Of a stretch of 64,000 bases of DNA, positions 41,874-54,557 are shown piece after piece. The notes beneath the pieces were generated by a model. It was given only the letters and a program-made list of their open reading frames with translations. It did no database searches and was not told the origin of the DNA. Origin of the DNA: Ricordea florida (Eukaryota > Cnidaria > Anthozoa > Corallimorpharia > Ricordeidae); NCBI GenBank assembly GCA_949710005.1, contig OX453272.1, positions 42,977,657-43,041,656 on the forward strand, given 5' to 3'. Made by a program: the position numbers and the translations under genes. Position 1 is the stretch's first letter; each line of letters begins with the position of its first letter.

Positions 41874-44290
41874 ACTCTATTGTATTTACGGATCTAACTA
41901 AGACAACGACTACAACGTTCGCATCCTTGCACAGGCCACACACATGTATCTTCGTACACCAGAGCACATGCTTCATAAACAATATAAACATGGGGGATGG
42001 GAAGGGTATAAGTATTGTAAACATTCACAAACACTACATCAGTGAAAAGCAAAACCGATTTATTGACATCTCTTTCACTAACTTTATTTGTTTTTATAGG
42101 AAGAATGTAGTCATTTCCTACTCATATAACTTAATATTAACATAGTGCGTGAATTGTCACATTACCGTAAGATCTCAACTGGTAACTGGTAGGTAGACTA
42201 GAGAAGATGGCATTTAGAATAAAAGCAGTTTACAAGAAAAGGTCACCAACAGCTATGTCCCTTTTAAACGTCTTATCAGCGAGAAGCAGCTACAATTAGC
42301 AAATCAGTTCTGGATGGAGCATAATTAACACACTGTGGAAATAAACGCATTACGATTCTGTAAAAACCACAAATACAACGAAGGAAGAGGGTCCTGAATG
42401 GAGGGGTACCAATCCCATTTCCCTGCCCATTTTTTTTTTTTGTCGGCCCACTTACCAGTGCTCAAATCCCATTCCCATTGACTGATTCCCAGTCCCAGTG
42501 ACTTATATCCCATTTTCCCAGGGCAAGACTCGGCCAAACCTAATTCCCATTTTACCGATTCGGGACCCTCAAATAAGAAAGTTTTTAAGCTCTCACTGCT
42601 GAAACAGTGATCAGCAAAGAGAGAAGTCGAGATGAATAACTGTTGAGGATGCCTTCATTTAGTATGAACTGGAACTGGATTCATGGTTCAAGATAACACG
42701 GATTATGACGATCATGACCCATCAATGAAGCGGATGAATTACTCTGGACAAGGGTTTATCGATCTCTCTGAAACGCCATGATCTGAGTGTTCTCGAACCT
42801 CATTAACAATGCATAAGTTTAAGATAAAGGAAACCAGGGATCGTGACGTGTTTGGATATCTGATGAAGCACGGCTCGGTTTTGCATGGTTCATTTCTATT
42901 TCAAAGTAATTACGTTCGAGAAGCTATATCAAATACTTGATACATGAATTTCATCGCAAATCAAACAGCTCTAGTTTCTTGCTCTTTGATATGTGTTACT
43001 GCGGTCAGCTAACAATGTGAACAATGACGGTAAAAACTTACTTTATCCGGACACGCCCTTTTGTAACCGCAAAAAGCACGCGGTTTAAGCATGTTAAAGT
43101 AGTTATAGTTCGTTTTGCTAACCAGATCAATAGTAGAAAGTCACGGTATTTAACTGTTCAGCTGCTACCCGGAATTTATGCATCAGAAAGCTTCAGAAAC
43201 TCGCCATAGAAGTAAGTAACCAATTTCATTATTCTTGAACTGTGGGCTGTCTTCGATGCAGCACCATATAGCTTACTGTAGGATTCTATACGAATCTTTT
43301 TTGCGCGATACGTAGAGTTTATCCCGTGACTCGGTAGCTGTGAATCACTATTGTTACGTGTTTTCAATTCATTTACTTCTGTTTCATTTTCTTGTTAGTT
43401 AAACTTAGTTCAGGTGAATACATTATATCCTTTGATTTCAGATCGAATAAATACATTGTTATACGATTGCGAGTTATCTGCGGTTTATTCGGGGTCGTCT
43501 TCATCTCTATCTGGACAATATGTGTCAGAAGTTCTTGGCCTACCAGGCAATATCACTTTTGAGCGGACTCGAATTTACGATAACCTAACACCAAAATTAC
43601 AGTGGCTGCTTCTTAGCGCTAACAACTTCAAAATACGACATGGTTATAGATTCTGTTGGGCAAAGAAAACAGTTGTCTTTCTTCTCAAGAAAAAGTTGTC
43701 AAGACCAACAAGGTTTAAATGATGGATGACTTGATGAAGCTAATACTAAATAACCATGGAACGACTCACCAACCAGATGAGAGACTAACGAAATCTAATG
43801 TTACAGCTTTTGCTATCTGCTTTTATTTCTTTAAAAGGGCTCTGAACAATGACAGAACTAAGTCAAGTATTAAGCAACGACAAAAGTTAAGCAAAACTCT
43901 TCTTAAAGAATTACCGTATTATTAAATGAAAGTTAGTTTGGTAATCTCTCATGGCCAGTCTAATAACTCATTAAGCCCTGATCTCTTGAATAAACTAGAT
44001 GTAGAAAAGCTTCCCATTTTATGTGAGTTGGATTTATTTAATCTCCACTAGAAATACGACTTCCGCAAAACCTGACGAAAGGTAGCTTTTGAAGAACTCG
44101 TAATTTATTTTTCCTATATTGATACCACATCAATGTAACTATCATAAAGAAAGATCATAAAAAATTGTTTATTGTGGTTGTTATTAAATATTGCTATCTA
44201 ACATCGTAAGAATGAAGTAAGCAGCAAGGAAAAAGGTTACTGTGTTATGTTAAATTTTTGCAAAGTAGGGTTTAAATTAACTTTTCGTTT
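41874..44290. other. No gene recognised; C/T-rich minisatellite inside
   Basis: About 42,400-42,560 repeats TCCCATT-type phrases imperfectly around a T12 run; the remainder shows no protein motif or structured repeat that I can support. The 102-codon frame at 43,414 has no recognisable domain. Confidence 0.4.
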
Positions 44291-45150
44291 GTTGGAAAGA
44301 ACAGGGGCCTGAGATAGCGGTTCCCAGGGGGCTATAGAACACGAAGGTCCAAACCCATTGTAAAAAGGCTTTGGAACTGGTCTGTCCATATCGGTCTAAT
44401 TGCAACAACAACAATCAATCTTAATTGTACTCACTCTTGCTCAAAAAAAGTTGCCAAGACATATCGTTCCTAATCAAACCCTTCTTAGTATTTATAAGAC
44501 CTGGTTAAATAAAGTGTTTTTCCTTCAAAAACGTGCACTCCGTCATATTCATTTTACCCAAACAGAGCTTGCAATGCCCCTTTACTAGAAAGGAAAAAGA
44601 CTACAACTAGAATTCCTATGTTTGAAAAACGTGTTTATCTATAATGTCCGATATCAATACTAATTTTGCACTGATTAACATTTCGAATTTGCCCTCTAAA
44701 GTCACTAGCTTCTTTCTTACAGCACACGTTGTTCAACATCTGAGCATTTTTATACCAAACAATCTGCGCTTATTACTCAAAATAAGGCCTTTTCACATTT
44801 TGTTGTTAAAATCTGGAATGGGATACCAAATAGTGTGTAAAGATTATCTAGAAACTCTTTTAAAAAATCCATTAGAACAAAGCTAATCGAAATTCTTCAA
44901 ACTGAAAAATCCTATGTCGAAATAGTTACCTAATTATAAATCAAAAAAATGAAAGATAATATTACTAACTGAAGTTTAGTCTGTACTTTTCCTCTAAAGT
45001 TTTTCTCTTTAGATATTGTTCTTTTACCAAGACGAAGAATAATGTTTACGTGTTGTAATTGTTTGTTAATGTTTATTTATTGTATAAAACAAATCAGCCT
45101 AGAAATAACTTAAATTATCTGCTGGAACAAAGAAAACTTGAAACTTGAAA
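44291..45150 (+). mobile_element. LINE 3' fragment (reverse-transcriptase tail and 3' UTR)
   Basis: Peptides LNKVFFLQKRALRHIHF (44,500 area) and, in another frame, KIWNGIPNSVKRLSRNSFKK (44,810 area) match the C-terminal thumb/tail of cnidarian LINE reverse transcriptases. Frames change at least twice. The unit ends in an AT-rich UTR and a CTTGAAACTTGAAA tail (45,135). Truncated and inactive. Confidence 0.65.
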
Positions 45151-45848
45151 TATTTAATATCTCACAAAAACAAAGCAACTTTCAATAGCGCGTCAGTCTT
45201 TCATTTCTTGCTGACCGGAACTTTGTCCCTAAACTGATTCCTTTCTGTTTCCCGCGTGACACCCCTAATAACTTTCAAGGATTTCAATCACGCTACGGGA
45301 AGTTCTGTAGACTCTTACCAATAGTGCTAGCACTTTTTTTTTGGCATTTATTTGGCTTCGCGAGCATTTTTTTTTTTTTTTACATTTCCTCTCAAAAAGC
45401 ACTGTTGACATTAGTTTGGGTTTTCGACTGAATATTTTTATAATTTTATGTTAAAAAGCACATTCTGTTTTTATTTATGGCATCCGAAGCCTCCCAGATG
45501 CATTTTGCCCTCATTTTAGTCAAAGGAGCCGAGGTGGCCTGGGGATTTGATAGATCAGCGGTTGCTTTCTAGAACTCGGTCCATCACACTCGTCTCAAAA
45601 TGGTGTCATCCACGTTGTCATCGAGGAACAATGGAAGTGAGACAGTCAAGCCAGAGATAGCTTGAGAGCGTACTATGCCATCAGTCAGTGGAAAATATAA
45701 GACAAGGGGGAACTGTGATACAAAAAAAAACATAAGCATACATGATCGGATTCGGCAATATACAGGAGAACAACTATCAATGAAAGACGGTTGTTTTGTC
45801 TGGCATGCCGCGAAATAGTCTAAAAACAAGAGTATTGTAATTACACAC
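45151..45848. other. Unassigned flank between LINE and hAT remnants
   Basis: Two T-rich runs follow GCACTTTTTTT and GAGCATTTTTTT phrases (45,330-45,385). No gene; hAT terminal repeats were looked for here and not found. Confidence 0.35.
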
Positions 45849-47462
45849 TTGGCTTCAAAGGAACATGGAAATGGTAATGTCAAACTGATGAAGTCTAAGC
45901 TGAAGAATCAGACGATTATGGAGGCTTTTAGAGCGGGGGACAGCTCGCAGAAAGACAGCACTCTACCCATAACTGAACGGGCCTACCGACTCGAAGTGGT
46001 CGAAGAGTTTCTGAGGGCTGGAATCCCAATTGGGAAAATAGACATGCTACAGTCCCTCTTAGAGAAGAATGGCCAACGTCTCACAGGAAGTGCTCATCTT
46101 GGTCAGTATATATCAATTGTTTTCAAGCAGGAAGTCGAAAGGATCAAAAATGAATTGACTTTGCCTGGTCAGACTGGCATGACAAGATATGTTTTGATGA
46201 TTTTTGACGTAAGTACAAGGAGAAGCAATTGCTGTGATCGTGCGTTTCCTTGACGATAAAGTGGTCGATTATTCAACGTCTCGTCAGATTTTATATATGT
46301 TCCAAATCAGTAAATGCCGATGATCTTGCACAAGTGCTTAATCAGTGCCTATCAGTTGATTATGGAGTCAAGACCAATTTGTTGCTCGCGGCCATGAGAG
46401 ATGGTGCAAGTGTGAACCAGGCAGCGTTTGATAGGATTGCATTTATATTTCCTAAAATGCTCAACGTTGTGTGTTTCTCACATACTCTTGACAATTTTGG
46501 GAATCATCTTGTCATTCCAACTCTTCTAGAGCTCGGTAGCGTATGGATTCGCCTGTTCCGCCATAGGTAGAAAGCAATGCTGTTGTGGAAGGATCTGACT
46601 GGTCCAAAGACCAAGATCATACAGTGAGACGAGATGGTGGTCAAAGTGGGACGTCTATCAACAAACATTAATGCAGGTTGGAGATATTAAGCGATTCTTG
46701 ATAGAAGCAGAAGCCGCTAAAGTCGGTCCACAGTTACTCCCTCAACTTCAGGCAATACATTCCGATCCTGAGCGACTAATCATCCTAAAGCTTGAGCCCG
46801 CCATCACTATCGATTTTGGGGAGCACTTTGTGAAAACGACGTATTTCTTGGAAGGTGATGGCCCTCTCGTGCTCTCCTGTTACGAGAAACTTAATGCTAT
46901 TGCCCGAGCCTGCCAAGACCCCACTTTCCTAACGTGCATGCAGTCGCGGCAGCAATCGCCGACGAAACTCCTGCCCAAAACGTAGCAGCCCTTGAACAGT
47001 AGGCAAAGGCGTGTGTCCAACCAGCCATAGATTGGTTTCTGAGAAAGTTCAATGTCCAACTATATAACACAGTGTCGGCGTTCAAGGCTGCGAGGTTTGC
47101 GTCCTGTCAGCGTCCAGTGGCTGAAGCCAACTCAGCAATCAGTAGAGGCCTTGCGAATCTTTCCTTTTCTCGATGATGATGGAATTATCAGCGGCCTAAA
47201 AACTGAGCTCCCTGCTTACGCAGCTGCCACTGAAAATGTGGTTATCAACACAGAAGGGCGAAAGGTAGAATGGTGGCACAACCACAAGGGTCAGCTCCCT
47301 CATTGGGCATCTGCAGTGAAGAAAGTGCTGCTAGTGCAGCCATCCTCGGCTGCAGCAGAAAGGGTATTCTCTATTCTCAACTCCTCATTCAACGATCAAC
47401 AAGAGCACGCCTTAGTTGAGGATCTACAAGCAAGTGTGATTACCCAATACAACAAGTTATGA
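45849..47462 (+). pseudogene. Broken hAT-family transposase
   Basis: Fragments in order: N-terminal 45,849-46,253; central catalytic region in another frame (46,250-46,570) with LLAAMRDGASVN and VVCFSHTLDNFG; 46,671-46,985; and the C-terminal dimerisation domain at 47,052-47,462 with LPHWASAVKKVLLVQPSSAA and AERVFSILNS, the signature of hAT elements. At least two frameshifts and an in-frame stop separate them, so it is not functional. It resembles hAT-derived genes common in cnidarians. Confidence 0.82.
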
Positions 47463-48320
47463 TTAACTTCTAGTACGGGTAATAGACCCATATCACTCAG
47501 TGTCCAAACAAGAGATGTTGTCCGTCTAACCTCTCATTCAGTGTGAGGCTGGACGGGCAAAGACAAGGCAAAGACAAAACATTTATTCCCCACGGACTCC
47601 AAAATTGCCGTCGAGTGATACAGGTGAATGATAACCCAATAACAAGCGATGATTAACTTCTGGTATCAGTAATATGTATAGTTTATAGAAAACCTTAAAC
47701 GTTGTGTTGGACTAATGGAAAGAAAAACATTGGTCGTTAATTTTGTTGTTGAAAAATGTAACTGAAAATCTGAAAAATATAATATTCTATGTTTAAAAAA
47801 AATCGGAAAAAAATGAGCATTTTTATGTAACCCACGAACACTTTATAAAAAATTTGCATTATTTTAGCACTTTTTTGGCAAAAAACAAGCGCTGCCTTAA
47901 GCATTTAATGCTTTTTTACGAGCAGTATCGGTAAGAGCCTAGGAAGGAGCCCCTGAGCAATTACTTTGCACGAACTTTGCATTGAGCACAAAAATGATAT
48001 AGTTAAATTAGAACTGATCATCAGCTGTTAAAACAAGCGAACATTGGGATAAAATATACAATCTCTAGTGGACGGGAAAATCTCGAAAGATGAGGACCAC
48101 GTCTCCTTACTCCGTCAGGATCACAGATCAAGCTGGTGCCAAAAATCAGAACTGAAACTTGAAGTCACTTTTTAATTTTACTTAGCCTGTAAATTCACTT
48201 TACTTTTGTCATAAATAACACGCAAAAACGCATTGTTCTGAGGGACAAGAATCACTAGGGATTTATTGTCTTCGAAAAGCCCCCATGGGGAAAGATAATA
48301 AAGGATGTATGTATGTATGT

Positions 48321-49572
48321 CCCCGGGGGGACTCCTATATGGTACGCATGGGGTTGCTTGTGGTCTCGCTTAGGGGTGTAAATTTCCGATTTTGGTCTCG
48401 CTTATGGTGTTCTGGGCAAAATTGTCATTATTTTTAGAGGTCGAGGTCTCGTTAAGGGTTGCACGCGAAGAAGTAACAAGACAGAAGGAATTTTGATTCT
48501 TTATATTTACTTAATTCATACAACTGACGCTCTTTGCAGTTCAGTTGAAGACGTGAAAGTTGCCGGGGACATTCGCCACATAGTAAATCCACTTCTCGAC
48601 AGCATCCGCACGGAAGATGAGGTGGAAAAGCGAAGTCCTACTCTACTAGTACATGGCGTCGGCAGGCGTTATAAAAGTGCAATAATTGCAGAACTTCGTA
48701 ATAACCCTGAGCTGTCGACAGACCGCCTTAGGAGGGTACGAGGTGCAGGAACATCATCAGAAATTGACAATGATTCCACTCAGGGTGACAGCAGTGATTT
48801 TGTTGGATTATTTGACGATTGCTCCTTTTACGATCCTTCTTGCGCTGACAAATTTATCTTAGGCAGAGTTCAACGAATGCCCAAAAAAGGAAAGAAAGTA
48901 TTTGTTGAGTACGTTTGGCCTCTTGACCTTGGAAACAATCCAGCGGATGTTGAGGTCATTGTGTGCTAATACCATCGCATTTCTGAAGACGGAAATTAAC
49001 AGCCATCTTCAGTACCAAGAAATTGTTGTATCGATGCAATTGCCTTCAATCATTTGCAAGGTTCATCTGGAAATCCATAAAGGCGAAGGAAGGGACGATG
49101 ACATTTATGAGTTATCCGAAAAGGATTCAAGCATTGTCACAGAGTTTCTAAAACGTGTCGAAATGCCGCAAAGGTTATCTGTGCTTCCTCGTCTAAGAAA
49201 TGCCAGATCTGGAGCCGTTGACTTAGAGGATGAAGGAAGAAGGATGGACACTGTTACGACATCACGGGGGAGACTCAGTCGAAGAGTATCATATCTGACG
49301 TATTAAATTCAAGAAGACATACTAGTTAAATGGTTAAGATGAAGACTTATGACAATACTTTTATAAACTACTTATAGGCAAAAGTATTCAATGATAAGGT
49401 CTTCGCCATCATTAAAAGTCACTGTACTTTTTATTTGTCTGTTTTATAAACTGGTCTCTTTTAGGGGTCTGCATAAGCTTCGGCCACGCCCACATTGGTC
49501 TCTTTTAGGGGTTAAATTCCAAATTTCCGACGAGCGTCCCCGTCAACTCCATATGGGAGTCCCTCGCCCGGG
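48321..49572. mobile_element. TIR-bounded element carrying an unknown ORF
   Basis: Left end CCCCGGGGGGACTCCTATATGG and right end CTCCATATGGGAGTCCC...CCCGGG are inverted copies. Both are flanked by ATGTATGT, so insertion into an ATGT microsatellite is likely. GGTCTC-x-(C/T)TTAGGGGT phrases recur just inside both ends. The inner 0.8 kb is open reading frame rather than non-coding filler. Confidence 0.65.
48541..49306 (+). pseudogene. Unknown protein gene inside the TIR element, one frameshift
   Basis: A good acceptor (CTCTTTGCAG, 48,531-48,540) suggests coding begins at 48,541 after an intron. The first frame runs to a TAA at 48,967 and includes DIRHIVNPLLDSIRTEDEVE and GRVQRMPKKGKKVFVEYVWP. 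The sequel, with ICKVHLEIHKGEGRDDDIYE and LSEKDSSIVTEFLKR, lies in a second frame (to 49,306). Composition is protein-like: mixed charged helix and strand. Family not recognised; no transposase motif. One frameshift or an unrecognised intron divides it. Confidence 0.45.
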
Positions 49573-49817
49573 ATGTATGTATGTAGAAGCATTCTGCAAC
49601 TATCATTGAACTTACATTTTGAAAGCATCAACCGCGTAGCAAATCTTGAAACAAAGAACTAATTCTGAGAAAACGTTTTACTGCTTTCTAAAATTCCTAA
49701 AATTGAGACTGATTTTATTTTTTAAGAGGGATCTCACCAAGAAAGAAAATGTTGTTCTCAGTTCCGAGTCGGGAACTGAGACTTTCGTTGCTCAAGGGAA
49801 TGGCATCAACGTAATAT

Positions 49818-49992
49818 GTCTTATTCCAAAATGGTCGCCTTTTATATATTCTTTCGTTTTTATTCATATTAGACCTTGATGCCTCGAGGTAAAATATTCT
49901 TTTGAATTTTAGCTTAAGAACGAAGCATCAAGGGATAATTTAAATAAAAACAAAAGAATATTTAAATGGTGGCCATTTTGAAATAAGGTGTA
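49818..49992. mobile_element. Palindromic MITE, about 175 bp
   Basis: CTTATTCCAAAATGGTCGCC on the left and GGTGGCCATTTTGAAATAAG on the right are inverted, with the pairing continuing inward (AGACCTTGATGC against GCATCAAGG). Non-coding. Confidence 0.7.
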
Positions 49993-50099
49993 TATAAGTA
50001 GATTCGTTCTTGCCTCAAATCCCACTTTGGTCAAAGACCTTGATGCCTAAAACGATCCAAGATTCTCTGAAACGATTGAGTCGGAACTCCTGATGAAGA

Positions 50100-50990
50100 A
50101 GACAGCGTCCATCCCGAGGGGTACTCTCATATATGGGCCATACCGGTGGGTATGTGCCGCGGGATAGGGTATGATTCTCAATCCTTAAATAGGGTATCAT
50201 TTTTGCCCATGTTGGCATAGTGTTCCCAGTTTGATCCTTAGATGTCTTAGATGAGGCCCTGTTAGGGGTAAATTCCGACAAGCGACATGGCCTTGAAGCG
50301 AGGGAGCTGAAATGACGACGAAAGACGAGCCGCTCATGCGAAATTGTGACAGCGACCAGCGAAACTTCCAAATTGCGACGTGAAAAGGTTTGAAACTTAG
50401 ACGGGCGACACTAGTGAAGAACCCCCTTACCAGGGCCTCTTAGATAGGGTACCTAAATTGTATCAGCTAAAATAGCAGTGCGTACATATCCAATTGAGCG
50501 GAAAACAAATGATCTGTTAAAGTTTAATGTACTAACAAAGCGATTTTATAAAGAGTGTGTTTTTCTGTGGCGGTTAGTCGTTGTCTGGATCGTCACGCAT
50601 CGCTTCTCTCCCCTCCCTCATTAGTCTACGAACACTGACAGTTTTCCTGCCTTTGTTTCACGCCGGTTCTTTCAGCGTGAACAAAAGCCGGAAACCGTAT
50701 GTATGCGCACGCCACTCCGCAATTTGACTTTGTCGTAAGCAGGCTTACTCTTCTATACTATGCTTGATGCTAACTTCAAGTTATCTTACAAGAACGAAAT
50801 AAAGTTGACCCGTTCAAGCTATTTTTAGTTTTTGTTTTTCCCTTGCACAGGGTGCCATTTTTCGGCTTTGGGCTTTAAATAGGGTATCAATTTTCCTTTG
50901 CTTCATCTTTAAAGAGGGTCAGGGCTAAAGACCCTTCGCGGCACACAACTGTCCGAAATTTATGGGAGTACCAATCGCCCTCGTCCACCC
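50100..50990. repeat. Copies of the GGGTAC/TATGGGAGTACC repeat family
   Basis: CCCGAGGGGTACTCTCATATATGGG (near 50,115), 'ATAGGGTATC' phrases (50,165-50,215 and 50,440) and TTATGGGAGTACC (50,960) belong to one family. Its termini resemble those at 48,321 and 53,563. Exact copy limits are unclear. Confidence 0.5.
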
Positions 50991-52017
50991 CCTCCTCCAA
51001 CTTCCGCGGCGTCCACGCTCCACTGAACAGGGAACATGGCGGGCTACAACCCGATGCTTATTTGCACCTTGTTCACTCAGCAGCAATGTCATTATTCGTC
51101 GCAGATATATATAGAAGGAGCTTCATAGCCCAGATTTATCAATCCTGAAGAAGACATTGGAAAGGAGTGTCCACGTCGGTTTGATTATGCAACGTTTTAA
51201 GTCGCAACAGGAGCCCATCACCATAAGCCCACCACGGTCATGGGCTCCTGGTCGCAATCATCATTTTAAAGCACCGTAACATCAACTATTTCTGATCGAG
51301 ACTCGTGTTTTAGCAATTCGAAGTCCTCTAATAGAAATTGAGAGCGAAAGCCCCCCTTTGAAAAACATATTCGTCCCCCAGAAACCTTGAGTGATCCTAT
51401 AAACTTGCAATATGAGGTATGGTACTAGTAAAATTTGGTAACCCTCTAATCGCAGTCTCAAATTTCTGAATGACGCGTATTTGTACATGTCTGGGAAGCC
51501 GGGTAGGAGTCACCTGCACTCAATTTTGCCCCCTCTATTACCGTGTGTCTCAGAGAGGCTTGAGGCTATTATTGTACACCAATTTAGGTCAGCTACGGAG
51601 GGAAAAGGTTATTTCTTTTCCCGGGTGTTTTTCTGCATTTGGCTGAATATGGTCAATGTCCATCTGACCTTTACCTGTGATTAAAAGGTGGTTGATCATG
51701 AGACCGCAAGTGTGAAATGGCTTTGCTTTTTACCACGTATCTCGCACATTTTTCAGTGTTTAAAAGAAACAAGTTGTTCTATTATGAAGGTACAGAGAGA
51801 AACAGTTAGAGGCCTGTCTTGAGAAATATCAAGCGTGTTCTGAAGTGACTTTCACTTCAACAGCAACAAAGAACTAAAAACGAATCAAAACAAGGTCGGT
51901 GCTAATAACAATGCAAATTTAGGTCTCCAAATCGCTGAATGAATGATTAACAAAGTATCTGAAAAAGTAGTCTCTGAGATTAAGGTTTCTATAAAATAGA
52001 GTTGAACTAGTTGCTTT

Positions 52018-52170
52018 GGAATGATCTCCGCACATTTCCCTACTTCATTATGCATACTGTAGTTGAATTGTCTTAGGAAGTGCACGTGCAAACATTTCTT
52101 GTTTCCTGAGAACGAAACCATACGGCTACAGTATGCATAATGAAGTAGGGACCTATGCGGAAATCATTCC
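52018..52170. mobile_element. Palindromic MITE just upstream of XXYLT1-like exon
   Basis: GGAATGATCTCCGCACAT...CCCTACTTCATTATGCAT on the left is inverted as ATGCATAATGAAGTAGGG...GCGGAAATCATTCC on the right. It ends 165 bp before the ATG of the next gene, so it may affect its leader or promoter. A partial related stretch recurs near 52,955 inside the intron. Confidence 0.75.
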
Positions 52171-52334
52171 GCACAGGTCCGTACAATAGTAGTTCATTAT
52201 CATTTTGTTTGCGCAAAATAATTCCATTGTTCCACTCAGCTGTTCGATCGTCAATTAAATCACATCGTGGAATTTGCACATCTCATATAAATTTGCATAA
52301 AGGTAACATTCTTTGGGAATAGCCCTGAGAAGAT

Positions 52335-52808
52335 ATGTGTTATTTGGCTTTTAGGCGTTTTTTCTATCGCAAGTTCAAAGCGGCTATAAAATTAATATGT
52401 TTTGGTAGTGCTCTTCTTTATGCCCTAAGTTTGGTGAGGCTTAGTAATGAAAGTGATGCTTACCAACACACAGAAGATAGAAATGGGGATGATAACAACA
52501 TAGTGTTTCGTCTGAAGTTGGAACGGTCACCAAATGTGACGCATCTTGTACGAAGACTCGAAAATTGTATTTCTTCCATCTGTGAGCATTCTAGTGTAAC
52601 ATTGACATTTCACATTATAGCAGATGAGCTTGGAATACGTTCAGCTATGGCCATTTTCCAGCGAGTTCGAAAAGTATGCAAGAGTGGGTTAAATGTGGAG
52701 TACTACGATCTCGAAGAGGTTGTACCAAAGGTTTTGACTCAAATTTCAGCGATCAGGGTAGGCTCCTTTGACTTAAGTCTAGTAGTTAAGTGTAAATATT
52801 TTGGCTAG
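52335..52808 (+). CDS. XXYLT1-like: XXYLT1-like xyloside xylosyltransferase, N-terminal exon
   Basis: A type II membrane enzyme of the endoplasmic reticulum; the family adds the second xylose to O-glucose glycans on EGF repeats of Notch-type proteins. Residues 1-16 are basic and cytosolic, 18-35 form the signal anchor (LICFGSALLYALSLV), and the rest is luminal. The GT8 N-terminal fold is visible (FRLKLERSPNVTHLVRRL, LTFHIIADELGI, VVPKVLTQISAI). The exon probably ends at about 52,758 (AGG|GTAGGC, phase 0) or, less likely, at a GTAAAT donor near 52,793; the residues after the true donor are intronic. The catalytic DxD is in the distal exon at 62,461. A middle exon may be missing from this annotation because the simple join is out of phase. 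Confidence 0.75.
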   Translation: MCYLAFRRFFYRKFKAAIKLICFGSALLYALSLVRLSNESDAYQHTEDRNGDDNNIVFRLKLERSPNVTHLVRRLENCISSICEHSSVTLTFHIIADELGIRSAMAIFQRVRKVCKSGLNVEYYDLEEVVPKVLTQISAIRVGSFDLSLVVKCKYFG

Positions 52809-53562
52809 GTTTCTTCCATATAGCCTTATACTTATACTTATTTCTTCCATATAGCCTTATACTTGATTATGCTGTAGCTATATTGCTTGGGCAAGAAATG
52901 CACATGCAAATATTAATAATTTTTAAACAAAACACCTCTGTTACAGCAGGCATAATGAAGTATGGGTGACATGGAAATATAGCCCCTTTAACGTGTGATT
53001 CTTAACCACCTCTAACCAGCTGTCTGACTCCTTCGAGTCGCCCTCAATTCATGGACAAATATTCAACTGTCTAAACTTGGCAAAATACGCCGGATACTAA
53101 TTAAATATTTCGAGTGTGCTTCAAGACACGCGTGGTTGATCAAAACAAGCGCACTCCCTGAGACGCCGAGTGAATAAAAATCGCACGCAGCATTTTCACC
53201 CATGCTTTAAGGTCACGTAATACGAGCAAGATATTGTAGCGCTAGGCGAATCCCGCGGGTAATAACCATGGCGCAATAACCATGTGCGAAGCAGTGATTG
53301 TCAGTTTGGTTTTTGTTTTGCCGATTAAAGATGTGTTGTTCTTTAACGCCGTGTTTTGAATGAAAATTGTGGCGTTACAATATTCTATCAAATTGCTGCA
53401 CAACTTTGCTGCATTGAAAGTTGAGAGGTGTTGTTCCCGTATTACCAACTACGTATCAAGTTGTGGCGTGAGTGGTAATAACAGCAACAAAACCAAAATT
53501 TGTTGCAGAAAGTAGAACTCGAGTCTACTATACGAATATGTTGCTGCAACCTGCAACCCCCC

Positions 53563-54052
53563 AGGGGGGTACTCCCTATAATGACCTATATGGGGAGGCT
53601 CCGCCCGAAAAGGGTACCTGCTTGAGGTATATGAAAGGGTAGCGATTTCACGAATCGAATTATATGAAACGGTATGGAAATCTGTCATTTAGGTATTAAT
53701 TTATAAGGGCCTTTCATTAGAGTATTTCAAAAACACATACCTTATGACCGTACTGTTTTAATTCATTGAACACAACATGAAATTGACAAGAAAACTTCCT
53801 GTTTCAGCGAATTATTCACCAGACGGTCCAGTTAGAGCAGTTAAAAGTAAAACTCATTGGGTTCGCATTACAGTCTTTCCGCGTGTTGTTGACACCTTCT
53901 TTTAGTACAACTTGAATGCCCTGCTTAATCTAGGTACGCTTTAATTTCAGTCCCTTGAAAGGGGTACTATTTTCCAGTGGAGGGTATACGAAAGGGGTAT
54001 CTTTTCTGCCAAAAATGGTATATAAAAGAGTAAGGGTCGCACCCCAGGGCGG
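53563..54052. mobile_element. GGGTAC-family MITE, about 490 bp
   Basis: Left end CCCCCAGGGGGGTACTCCC and right end CACCCCAGGGCGGAGGCTCCCAG are approximately inverted. GAAAGGG(G)TA phrases repeat inward from both sides. No coding capacity. Confidence 0.6.
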
Positions 54053-54199
54053 AGGCTCCCAGTATTAGAATATTTAGCCCCCCCCCCCCGCCCCACATGC
54101 CGGTCCACTTACACACATCATAAACTCTTTCGTTTGAATTATATTATTTCCAGACGCATGAAAAGTAGCCAGGATAAGTCTGACACCTAAAGTCAGCCA

Positions 54200-54556
54200 T
54201 CCCGTGAAAAATACAGATACGCGTCCGATATCCATACTTTCATACCTTTCAAAGGTATATGAAAAGCTCGCACACCGCTTGGTAGTAAGGTTTATCGAGT
54301 CCCTGACGACCTTTAAGGAAAATATCTCAGGTAATTGGAAAGGGCATTGCACACCACAGTGCTGCCATGCAAAAGAGGTTACATTCTGCGCGCGATGATG
54401 CGCGGGGAACGTACCCTGATAACCCTTGCTGACTTTTCGAAAGCTTTCGACTCAATCAAGCTTAAAACTGTTTTAAGGAAACTTAGCCATCTCGGATTCT
54501 CAAACTAATACCTTATCTGGACTATCAACTACTTAAGTGGAAGACAAGTGCGAATC
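54200..54556 (+). pseudogene. LINE reverse-transcriptase fragment
   Basis: RPISILSYLSKVYEKLAHR is the RT fingers block. In another frame, LITLADFSKAFDSI (RT motif A, about 54,418-54,459) and YLIWTINYLSGRQVRING (54,508 area) follow. A frameshift near 54,380 and a stop before YLIW show decay. The copy stops abruptly where a GGGTAC-type repeat begins at 54,558, as if interrupted. Confidence 0.78.
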
Positions 54557-54557
54557 A

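Noticed and set aside
43414-43722. 102-aa plus-strand ORF
   Set aside because: No recognisable domain and no flanking promoter or splice signals.
53449-53688. 79-aa minus-strand ORF
   Set aside because: Lies across the terminus of a GGGTAC-family MITE.
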